Below, one piece after another: positions 1 to 5,328 of a DNA stretch of 5,488 bases. The DNA lies in the NCBI GenBank assembly GCA_937870805.1, contig CALMZT010000675.1, forward strand, positions 1-5,488, in the 5' to 3' direction. Numbering within the stretch: position 1 is the stretch's first letter; the number at the start of each line of letters is the position of its first letter. The notes beneath the pieces were generated by a model. It was not told where the DNA came from. It made no database searches and saw only the letters and a list, made by a program, of their open reading frames with translations. The DNA is from an uncultured Chloroflexota bacterium (lineage in GTDB: Bacteria > Chloroflexota > Anaerolineae > Aggregatilineales > Phototrophicaceae). The translations under genes were made by a program, and so were the position numbers.

Positions 1-729
1 TAATTCACCTATCGGACCAAATTCTTCAGCGCGGTCAGTCATGGCAATTGCTTCGGCAAGTCTGCCTTCACGATACAGCGCTAAGGCGTAAGCGGTAGTT
101 GCCTGCGACATCAAACTGCGCACCGTTGCCGATTCAAAATCTGGGTCTAACCCAATAATCACGTCCAGCGTTTCAATTGCCGATGCCCAATCGCTGAGAG
201 TAATCGCGTCCTGTGCTTCGCCAAGCAGCGCCGTCAAATCGTAGCCGCCACTTTCGGTTGTCATCAGCGCTTCAGGCGTTTCCGTCGCCTCCAACGTCGC
301 AGTAGGGGAAGGGGTTGATGTAGGTGTCGAAGTGTGTGTCGGTTGGCTCGTGAGATACAGCGCTGTCGCCGTCGACGGAATTACGGCAACACACGACACG
401 CCGGGCGTCAGCGTCACCAGATATTGGTAGCGTGCGTTGAGGACTACCGGATTGCGTGTGGCAACGTCGTTAGCGAACAGCGCACACTGGGTCGCTACTT
501 CAACGCTGCGCGTGGCATTGGCGTTGCCAGCCGCTTCACGCTGTCCCGCAGTCCATCCCGCTGTGCCTGCCAGCACCACAATCGCCACCGAGAATAGCAG
601 CGACGCGATGCCAATGAACGCCCACATCATACAGCCGGGACCGCCAGCGGTTTCGCCTCCATCAGCTTCAGGGTCAATCGTAACTGCGGGAATACGGGGT
701 TGGGTATCGTCGTTGTTTGGGAGGGTCAA
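1..729 (-). CDS. Membrane-anchored TPR-like protein, 3' end outside the window
   Basis: The visible part is 243 residues, with no stop before the left edge. A polar, acidic N-terminus (1-32) is followed by one hydrophobic segment at about 34-56 (MMWAFIGIASLLFSVAIVVL). Next is a region of about 65 residues with two cysteines (C82, C113) that could form a disulfide if it is extracytoplasmic. A Thr/Pro-rich linker (about 128-154) leads to helical repeats of TPR character: one unit around 164-198 (WASAIETLDVIIGLDPDF) and a second around 203-237 (AYALALYREGRLAEAIAMTD). TPR units usually mediate protein-protein contacts; the partner is unknown. I chose TTG at 729 because GGAG (742-739) lies 9 nt upstream. 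GTG 744 and TTG 735 are in frame but less well placed, and ATG 630 would begin at the membrane segment without a ribosome site. The topology (linker and repeats outside) is inferred. Existence of the gene is well supported by the continuous frame and the promoter; its function is unresolved. Confidence 0.8.
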   Translation of the reverse strand, partial: MTLPNNDDTQPRIPAVTIDPEADGGETAGGPGCMMWAFIGIASLLFSVAIVVLAGTAGWTAGQREAAGNANATRSVEVATQCALFANDVATRNPVVLNARYQYLVTLTPGVSCVAVIPSTATALYLTSQPTHTSTPTSTPSPTATLEATETPEALMTTESGGYDLTALLGEAQDAITLSDWASAIETLDVIIGLDPDFESATVRSLMSQATTAYALALYREGRLAEAIAMTDRAEEFGPIGEL

Positions 730-762
730 ACTCAAAATCTCCACATGGTCGAAAGTCGCGCT

Positions 763-792
763 ATTATAGTTGCGTTTAGATCGCCGTGTGAA
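763..792 (-). promoter_or_regulatory. Sigma-70-type promoter for the TPR-like gene
   Basis: On the minus strand, TTCACA (792-787, five of six to TTGACA) is separated by 18 bp from a perfect TATAAT (768-763). Transcription would start near 756, giving a leader of about 27 nt before the TTG start at 729. It lies in the gap between the 204-residue protein's stop and the TPR-like gene, so the latter can be transcribed independently. Confidence 0.75.
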
Positions 793-826
793 GACACTTT
801 CTTTTGAGGAGTCGCCGCCGATACTG

Positions 827-1441
827 CTATTTGAGGAGCGAAGATTTATTGCTGACCAGCACCATGAACGGATATACGAGTTGGTTGGCATCGAAGCTGC
901 CGCTTTGCAGGAAGACCTTGTTCGCTTCTTCAAAGTCGCGGTGCAGCCGATATACTTCTTGGGTCTGCTTCTGCGAAGGTTCGTTCTTGAAAATGGACGC
1001 GCTGATCGTGTAACGTCCACTGCTGAACAACATCCAGCGTTTTTCGTCCAGCTTTTCCAGATGGCGACCCAGCGGCTGGTGTGATTCAATCATCATAATC
1101 AGGTTTTCGACAACCGGCAAAACACGGCTCATCGGCTCGTCAAATTCACCCATCGTGTGAATCACCATGCTGTTGCGATTGTTAAAGATGCGTAAGCCCA
1201 AAAACTTGCCGCCGCGTTCCTGCATGATAACAGCCGTTTGTTGACCGTCTTTGGCAGCTTCTACCGGATCCGTCAAGCCGCTGGAGACCGCATCTTCGAT
1301 GAGCTTCAGTTGACCATTGTAGCGCGCGTAGACGACGTTGAATTGATCTTTGTTGAGTTTGCCCTCAGAAAAGTCGTTGAGGACGTTTTGAATTTTCTCT
1401 TGTATTTGCGCAACAAATGATTGAACTTGATCGGCTACCAT
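827..1441 (-). CDS. Conserved-looking soluble protein of unknown function, 204 aa
   Basis: I do not recognise the family. The protein has no signal peptide or membrane helix and should be cytoplasmic. The first 50 or so residues read as amphipathic helices (VQSFVAQIQEKIQNVLNDF, then a K/D/Y/R-rich helix at 30-50). After a short linker (about 53-66) comes a mixed alpha/beta region: hydrophobic strands at 69-74 and 80-86, NSMVIHTMGEFDEP at 90-103, a hydrophobic helix at 105-119, strands at 136-151 (RWMLFSSGRYTISASIF), and an acidic/basic helix at 160-178. The pattern suggests a small sensor-like or scaffold domain with a helical N-terminus, but that is only an impression. ATG 1441 is chosen because a strong GGAGGGG (1451-1445) sits directly upstream; a longer GTG start at 1462 would place that site inside the gene. 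A weak -10 (TAGAAT, 1478-1473) precedes it without a recognisable -35. It is the upstream neighbour of the TPR-like gene on the same strand, which may or may not be functional linkage. Confidence 0.85.
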   Translation of the reverse strand: MVADQVQSFVAQIQEKIQNVLNDFSEGKLNKDQFNVVYARYNGQLKLIEDAVSSGLTDPVEAAKDGQQTAVIMQERGGKFLGLRIFNNRNSMVIHTMGEFDEPMSRVLPVVENLIMMIESHQPLGRHLEKLDEKRWMLFSSGRYTISASIFKNEPSQKQTQEVYRLHRDFEEANKVFLQSGSFDANQLVYPFMVLVSNKSSLLK

Positions 1442-1498
1442 AATCCCCTCCGATGAGAACACAATTAACCTTATTCTAACCGAAAAAGAATAAATTTA

Positions 1499-1512
1499 GG
1501 GTTAAGAAACCC
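1499..1512 (-). terminator. Weak hairpin after the CrtC/AttH-like gene
   Basis: A short stem (GGGTT / AACCC, loop of four) lies about 16 bp beyond the stop of the lipocalin-like gene. On the minus strand it is followed by a T-rich stretch with TTTATTCTTTTT. This is consistent with a modest Rho-independent terminator. The stem is only 5 bp, so the call is tentative. The rest of the 1463-1527 gap holds a candidate -10 for the next gene. Confidence 0.4.
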
Positions 1513-1527
1513 CAATTCGTAAAAACT

Positions 1528-2682
1528 TCAGAAGCGCCCACTCATCGCACTGGCATACCCCGTGAGTTCGGCGTAGCCATAGCCGGTGACATCGCCTGTA
1601 ATCTGCACCGCGCCCTCCCAATAAGCAGTCACGCCAGTATACAACTCCTGATCGGGCAGCAGCGGCGTCAGCGTCAGACGCAGCGTTTCGCCATCGGGCA
1701 CATTGACGGTGATCTCCCAACCTGACGGATACACCGCGCCGCTATGTGGGCTTGTCCATGTGCCTGTTGAGGTGATCGTAAATGTCTTAGCATCCAGATA
1801 CACCGTGCTGCCATCTTCGCGCACGAACAAGCCGCCGAAGTACGGGGTGCCCCCTTCACTCAGTCGGATTTGTCCCAGCATCAGTTCAGCGTTATTATCA
1901 AGTATCAAGCCAAACCAGTCCCAACCCTGCGCATCTGTGTCAAGTGCGCTGGTGCTGAACTCGTGATCCATCCACGTCGTGCCGCTAATGGTAAACGTCT
2001 CAGCGCCTACGCGGATTGTGCCTTCGGTCAGTAAACGCGACAGCGAATAATAATAGCTGGCATTGCCGGGCGTCTCACTCTTGGCGCTCAAGCCGTTGTC
2101 ACCTTGCAGCGCGGGAGGTTTGACCTGTTGCAGGTTCATCATAACGGCAAATTCACCCGCGTCGGCTGTAATTTGCGTCAGCGTAGCGTCGTCGTTCAGG
2201 GCGATCACCTGCCAGTCTTCCAGCCAAACGCGATAACGTGGGTCAGCCGTCGCGCCCGCCAACCCGGCACCTTCGCGGCTGAACCGTTCAGCCTGATAGA
2301 ATTGTTCGCCTGTAATGTCGCTTACCGTGAAGTGCGCTAGGTAAATCTGGTCGCTGCGCCATTCGGAGTCGCTGGCTTCCATATTGGGCAGAATCGCGCG
2401 CCGAAAGATCGTGAACTGATAGCCAAAGCGCTGCCCGTCTTCCGTAGCGACATTGCCTGTGTAGTACCACCATTCAGTTTGAAACTCAGGATGCGCCCCA
2501 TAATCACGCGGAAACTGCCATGCCCAGGGTTCAATCGCCCGTTCAAAGCCGCTGATGTCCATATTGCTATCCACCAGCAGCGCTGTTGCCCCTACGTCGC
2601 CGTCCGTTGTGTTGTCGATGAGGCTGAAACCAAACAGAATAATCGCCAGCATCCCAATGCCAAGAAGCAGAATACGCCACAT
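1528..2682 (-). CDS. Secreted CrtC/AttH-type lipocalin-like protein
   Basis: The protein has 384 residues. Residues 4-21 (ILLLGIGMLAIILFGFSL) form an uncleaved anchor or signal peptide; no lipobox cysteine follows. The body carries the motifs of the CrtC-like superfamily (carotenoid 1,2-hydratase and AttH-like proteins): WQFPRDYGAHPEFQTEWWYYTGN at about 55-77, given here by its key residues W55, H64, E70, W71 and W72; then RFGYQFTIFRR (85-95), AHFTVSD (116-122), KPPALQGDNGLS (188-199), GNASYYYS (206-213), WMDHEFSTSAL (237-247), GWDWFGL (253-259), SGAVYPSGWEI (314-324) and YWEGAVQITG (354-363). Two lipocalin-like beta-barrels are expected from the family. True CrtC adds water to acyclic carotenoids, but most secreted members like this one have no shown reaction, and no carotenoid gene is nearby, so lipid or hydrophobic-ligand handling outside the cytoplasm is the safer guess. 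Many relatives sit beside an FtsX/LolC-type ABC transporter; none is visible here. ATG 2682 gives the full hydrophobic N-terminus. Its AAAGGA site is rather far away (12 nt). Confidence 0.9.
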   Translation of the reverse strand: MWRILLLGIGMLAIILFGFSLIDNTTDGDVGATALLVDSNMDISGFERAIEPWAWQFPRDYGAHPEFQTEWWYYTGNVATEDGQRFGYQFTIFRRAILPNMEASDSEWRSDQIYLAHFTVSDITGEQFYQAERFSREGAGLAGATADPRYRVWLEDWQVIALNDDATLTQITADAGEFAVMMNLQQVKPPALQGDNGLSAKSETPGNASYYYSLSRLLTEGTIRVGAETFTISGTTWMDHEFSTSALDTDAQGWDWFGLILDNNAELMLGQIRLSEGGTPYFGGLFVREDGSTVYLDAKTFTITSTGTWTSPHSGAVYPSGWEITVNVPDGETLRLTLTPLLPDQELYTGVTAYWEGAVQITGDVTGYGYAELTGYASAMSGRF

Positions 2683-2700
2683 AGAAACTGCTAATCCTTT

Positions 2701-2728
2701 CCCCCGTTCGTCCGTACAAGAACGGGGG
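2701..2728. promoter_or_regulatory. Strong stem-loop abutting the ribosome site of the lipocalin-like gene
   Basis: A perfect 9-bp inverted repeat (CCCCCGTTC at 2701-2709, GAACGGGGG at 2720-2728) encloses a 10-nt loop. On the minus strand it lies about 60 bp after the membrane-protein stop, so it could be that gene's terminator, but AAAGGATTAG follows rather than a T-tract. The same AAAGGA (2700-2695) is the likely ribosome site for the lipocalin-like gene. Only 18 nt separate the hairpin from the start codon, too few for a promoter. The hairpin is therefore probably inside that gene's leader, whatever else it does. The remaining gap (2729-2788) shows only a weak extended -10 (TGTGATATT around 2740-2748). 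Confidence 0.6.
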
Positions 2729-2788
2729 TTATTGCGCGAAATATCACAAACTAGGATAACCGCAAAAGATAAATAGCGTGTGAGAGGG

Positions 2789-4129
2789 CTATGATACCGT
2801 GCGCCGCCTCTCGACTGCGTGGGCGAAAAACGTAATCACGCTGATCGGAATCAGGCTGGCGACCAGCACTTGCGCGGTGAGCACTGCCCAAAACACAAAG
2901 CTGTCGAGCAGCGCATGGTTCAACAGGCTGTTCAGCGATAGCCCGTTCGGTTCAATCAGCCGCACGAGAATATTCGCCATGTTGTACAACTGCCGACCAC
3001 CGAGCAGATCACCCAACAAACAGCCGATCAACGTTACCCACAGCCCTGCCGCGATGACCTTACGCGCCGGAATTTCGATGCGAATACGCACCTGGGCACG
3101 CGCTGCCTGCCGCAGCCTTTTCTGTGTCAGGATGAAATAGCCAATGCCGCAAATAACCGATAACCCGACGACCAGCATCCCGCCAGGCGAAGTAACGAAT
3201 CTGGGGTTCGACATTGAAAGGAATACTGGAAAACCGATTGTCCAAATGATCCCATAAAACACTTGGGTCATCCGTAACAGGCTGCGATGCAGGGTTGTCG
3301 GGTCACTGCTCCATAACCAGCCAATACTGAGGAACTGGACGATCAACATACCGATCATAGCGGGCATCACCTGAATCAAAATCATCGGTATCGGCGGCGC
3401 ATAGCTTAAGCCTGCCTCTTGCATTGAGTTCCTCAAAGCCGGTTCCAGCAGCGCGGAAAGAACGACAAGCACGATGAACAGAATGAAAAACCACGCGGGC
3501 ATCAATAGCACGAAGAACGGACCGAACGCATCGCGCACCACAGTCGATGAGGATTGCTCCACTTGCAGCACCAGACTCCCAAGCAGCGCCCCGGCAAGGG
3601 TGGTGATGCCAACCGTCAGCAGCGCGAAGCCCATGCCTTCTGAGACATTCAGATAAGCAGTACGTGTCATAATGGCGAGGTGTTCGGGCGATGATGCGGC
3701 GTTAAAGCCGCCGTTCAGGAACACGAGCATATCGCGGTTAGTTAACACGCCAATGATCGAGCCAATAAGGCTGCTGTGTGTGGCAAGTCCGAATAAGAAA
3801 CCCACACCCGTACCTGTAAGAATGCGCTCCTTGTTGGATGAGGCAGGAAATCGCTGGCTGAGAATGCTGAGCACAAAGGCTAACAACCCGACGAGAATCA
3901 ACCATGTGATCCCCATAACACTCCAAACGGTTGTGTCCGTAATCCGATTCGGAGGTGTTAGTAGTCGATTGAGATATAAACGAGCGGGCAAATAAGCCAG
4001 CCAACTCACCAGTATGCCGCCCAATAATCCATAAGTGAGTGCAGCACGCACTCCCGCTGGAATGGCTTCCCGGTACACACGAAGCGACTCAAGGTATTCC
4101 TGAAAGAACGGTTTGTTAACCCATGACAT
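2789..4129 (-). CDS. Polytopic inner-membrane protein, about ten helices, unknown function
   Basis: The protein has 446 residues and I do not recognise its family. By eye, hydrophobic segments lie at about 30-48, 68-91, 104-128, 166-189, 203-228, 247-270, 287-305, 316-335, 357-376 and 411-437. The N-terminal 28 residues are charged and lack a signal peptide. Basic clusters at 336-358 (QKRLRQAARAQVRIRIEIPARK) and at the end (ERRRTVS) suggest cytoplasmic sides by the positive-inside rule. A loop at 129-165 (NRDMLVFLNGGFNAASSPEH...) and one at 230-246 may contact substrate or partners. No Walker motif, transporter signature or catalytic metal site is evident. It could be a permease-like subunit, a lipid-modifying enzyme or a structural membrane protein. 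ATG 4129 follows a GGTGGTG stretch 5 nt upstream that can serve as a weak ribosome site. It lies downstream of the methyltransferase-like gene (83-bp gap) and upstream of the lipocalin-like gene (106-bp gap), so co-transcription with the latter is possible but unproven. Confidence 0.85.
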   Translation of the reverse strand: MSWVNKPFFQEYLESLRVYREAIPAGVRAALTYGLLGGILVSWLAYLPARLYLNRLLTPPNRITDTTVWSVMGITWLILVGLLAFVLSILSQRFPASSNKERILTGTGVGFLFGLATHSSLIGSIIGVLTNRDMLVFLNGGFNAASSPEHLAIMTRTAYLNVSEGMGFALLTVGITTLAGALLGSLVLQVEQSSSTVVRDAFGPFFVLLMPAWFFILFIVLVVLSALLEPALRNSMQEAGLSYAPPIPMILIQVMPAMIGMLIVQFLSIGWLWSSDPTTLHRSLLRMTQVFYGIIWTIGFPVFLSMSNPRFVTSPGGMLVVGLSVICGIGYFILTQKRLRQAARAQVRIRIEIPARKVIAAGLWVTLIGCLLGDLLGGRQLYNMANILVRLIEPNGLSLNSLLNHALLDSFVFWAVLTAQVLVASLIPISVITFFAHAVERRRTVS

Positions 4130-4193
4130 AATCGCACCACCAAATGAATAATGGATGATGTTTTTATATTACGAAGACTTAATCTTTTATGTA

Positions 4194-4210
4194 CCCCCAT
4201 AAAGCGGGGG
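4194..4210 (-). terminator. Hairpin just after the methyltransferase-like gene
   Basis: CCCCC (4194-4198) pairs with GGGGG (4206-4210) around a 7-nt loop, starting 2 nt beyond the stop codon of the methyltransferase-like gene. On the minus strand it is followed by TACATAAAAGATT, with no true T-run, so it may be an inefficient terminator or an mRNA 3'-end stabiliser. The AT-rich remainder of the gap (4130-4193) could hold the promoter of the membrane-protein gene (TATAAA at 4168-4163), but no matching -35 is visible. Confidence 0.5.
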
Positions 4211-4212
4211 AA

Positions 4213-4896
4213 TTATGAGCGCTTCAGCCGCAAAATCTCGTTGCTGCCGCGCTGGAACTCGAACGGCACAGGCACAACTTCAGCGTGGAGTCCTTCAGTT
4301 TGCAAATCAGCAATCAATTGGGGAAGTTGAGGATAGGGCTTGGCGTCTAAGCCCTGTATCGGATACACGCGCACTTCGTCAGTCGTCACGCGGTATAACT
4401 CGCGCAGCGCACGAAGATGAAAGTCGTAATCCAGTCGATCACTGTAGGTAAACAGCAGATGCCCACTGAGCACCAGATCAAACGCGCGCTCTGCGAAGGG
4501 CAGCGTTGGTAACTTCGCATTGACATAGCGCGACTGTGGATAGTGAGCGGCGAATCCGCGCAGCGCGTTGGTACGGCTCGTGCGCAGTCCGGCAGCATCG
4601 CGGTAAAAATCCCACACAAACAAATGCGCCACTTCTGCGACACGTTCTACGGTATGCGCGATGTCGGCTTCACCTTGCGCCAGCACCGCCGTCATATCGC
4701 CGCCGTAGAGTAGGTCACAGGCAAAAGTTTCAATTCCGTATTGTAATGCCTCAGCCGTAAAGGACGCTGCGCCGCCTGGACAATCCAGCACTTTTTTACC
4801 CCTCAGCGATGGCAAATTGAGGTCATAAATGCTCACATACTCTGCCAGCGTGCGTCCGTAAAAGGCGATGCGATCCAGCTTTAGACTGTCTGACAT
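4213..4896 (-). CDS. Class I SAM-dependent methyltransferase-like protein
   Basis: The protein has 227 residues from ATG 4896. A Rossmann-type SAM-binding core is visible. Motif I is GKKVLDCPGGAASFTAEAL (33-51), a DxxGGxxSF variant of the usual glycine loop. ETFACDLLY (56-64) ends strand 2 with the acidic residue D61 expected to bind the SAM ribose. AKLPTLPFAERAFDLVLSGH (127-146) matches the motif around strand 4 (PFxxxxFDLV). FHLRALRELYRVTTDEVRVYPI (159-180) corresponds to the following helix and strand 5. The C-terminus FEFQRGSNEILRLKR (212-226) resembles the end strand of such folds. About 50 residues between strand 2 and strand 4 form a helical insertion. The substrate is unknown. ATG 4896 is preferred to TTG 4914 because TTTGGA lies 8 nt upstream of the former and nothing suitable precedes the latter. 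It diverges from the small-protein gene across the 4897-5080 gap. Its own promoter is not resolved; a TATTAT (4962-4957) overlaps the opposing -10 box. Confidence 0.85.
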   Translation of the reverse strand: MSDSLKLDRIAFYGRTLAEYVSIYDLNLPSLRGKKVLDCPGGAASFTAEALQYGIETFACDLLYGGDMTAVLAQGEADIAHTVERVAEVAHLFVWDFYRDAAGLRTSRTNALRGFAAHYPQSRYVNAKLPTLPFAERAFDLVLSGHLLFTYSDRLDYDFHLRALRELYRVTTDEVRVYPIQGLDAKPYPQLPQLIADLQTEGLHAEVVPVPFEFQRGSNEILRLKRS

Positions 4897-4933
4897 AACA
4901 GGATTCCAAACCAAGTTCTAACTTTGAGACCTG

Positions 4934-4961
4934 TTCAAAATAAGAACTTTTGTGCTATAAT
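4934..4961 (+). promoter_or_regulatory. Extended -10 promoter for the small-protein gene
   Basis: A perfect TATAAT (4956-4961) is preceded by TG at the extended -10 position (TGCTATAAT, 4953-4961). A moderate -35 (TTCAAA, 4934-4939) lies 16 bp upstream. The start point would be near 4968. The -35 region overlaps a short dyad, GTTC-N7-GAAC (4933-4947), that could be a regulator site. Confidence 0.7.
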
Positions 4962-4967
4962 ATTCTG

Positions 4968-5080
4968 TAGAAACGATTGCGCATAAAAACGCAAAAGACC
5001 CCATAGAGGGGTCGTTTCGTCGAGCGTGGTCTCTGCCCTAGTCAAGCAAACTACGCTGAGTCTATTGAAAGGATACCATA
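4968..5080 (+). promoter_or_regulatory. Structured 5' leader of the small-protein gene
   Basis: This gene-free stretch of about 113 nt lies between the promoter and the start codon. It contains three potential stem-loops in series: TTGCG/CGCAA (4977-4994, loop 8); GACCCC/GGGGTC (4997-5013, loop 5); and AGCGTGG/CTACGCT (5023-5029 with 5051-5057, one G-U pair). AGACC (4996-5000) can alternatively pair with GGTCT (5028-5032), so the second and third hairpins could be mutually exclusive with another fold. The second hairpin is followed by GTTTCG, a poor T-run. An AAAGGA ribosome site (5068-5073) lies beyond the structures. I match it to no known riboswitch or tRNA. Pairing is visible in the sequence; regulation is inference. 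Confidence 0.45.
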
Positions 5081-5281
5081 ATGTCTCAGTTCGCTGCAAG
5101 AGGTCAGCGCGGCTGGCGTATTTCCTTCGGTAAGCGCCGCGCTTCCGCAGCCCGTCGCAACGCGCAGGGGGAAGTAAATGACGCCTTCCTGGGGGGATAC
5201 GAACCGCTGAATCCTGAAACATTCGGCAAGCCTCGTCCCGCACCGCCGCCCTTCACACCGCAGAAACCCAAAGACGAATAG
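5081..5281 (+). CDS. Small basic protein with proline-rich tail, 66 aa, unknown function
   Basis: ATG 5081 is preceded by AAAGGA at 5068-5073 (7 nt spacing) and by a good promoter, which together make this a credible small gene. Residues 7-26 are strongly basic (RGQRGWRISFGKRRASAARR). The middle (30-47) contains GEVNDAFLGGYEPLNPE. The tail (50-66) is proline-rich and ends acidic (KPRPAPPPFTPQKPKDE). There is no membrane segment, signal peptide or cysteine. Such composition suggests a mostly disordered protein that could bind nucleic acid, ribosomes or membrane lipids through its basic half, but I do not recognise it and assign no function. The longer reading frames on the opposite strand here lack a ribosome site and have shadow-like composition. 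The HIT-family gene begins 31 bp downstream on the same strand, so the two may be co-transcribed. Confidence 0.7.
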   Translation: MSQFAARGQRGWRISFGKRRASAARRNAQGEVNDAFLGGYEPLNPETFGKPRPAPPPFTPQKPKDE

Positions 5282-5292
5282 CGCCTTTCTTT

Positions 5293-5328
5293 GAAAGCGT
5301 GTTATCGTTACCATGATGGCACGCTTTC
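5293..5328. repeat. 9-bp inverted repeat around the HIT gene start
   Basis: GAAAGCGTG (5293-5301) and CACGCTTTC (5320-5328) are perfect reverse complements with an 18-nt loop that contains both candidate start codons, ATG 5313 and 5316. It could act as a weak terminator after the small-protein gene or as a translation-modulating hairpin; no T-run follows on either strand. A chance 9-bp match at this spacing is not improbable in 5 kb. Confidence 0.4.

Noticed and set aside
334..769. Two overlapping plus-strand reading frames
   Set aside because: They lie antisense to the TPR-like gene, whose minus-strand frame has a membrane segment, linker, repeats and a promoter. The plus-strand products are Arg/Cys/His-rich or low-complexity, without a ribosome site.
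770..1084. Plus-strand frame of 104 codons
   Set aside because: It is antisense to the 204-aa protein, which has a far better ribosome site and a coherent protein composition.
1528..2682. Assignment as a true carotenoid 1,2-hydratase (crtC)
   Set aside because: The superfamily match is strong, but there are no carotenoid genes nearby and secreted members of this type are mostly uncharacterised, so no gene symbol is given.
3672..3995. Plus-strand frame of 107 codons
   Set aside because: It is a shadow of the membrane-protein gene; the minus-strand frame shows regular hydrophobic helices.
4968..5080. tRNA or known riboswitch in the leader
   Set aside because: No cloverleaf, anticodon arm or T-loop sequence and no aptamer core that I recognise is present, only short serial hairpins.
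4935..5243. Minus-strand frame of 102 codons across the divergent gap
   Set aside because: It covers the promoter and leader of the plus-strand small gene and has no recognisable start signals or protein motifs.
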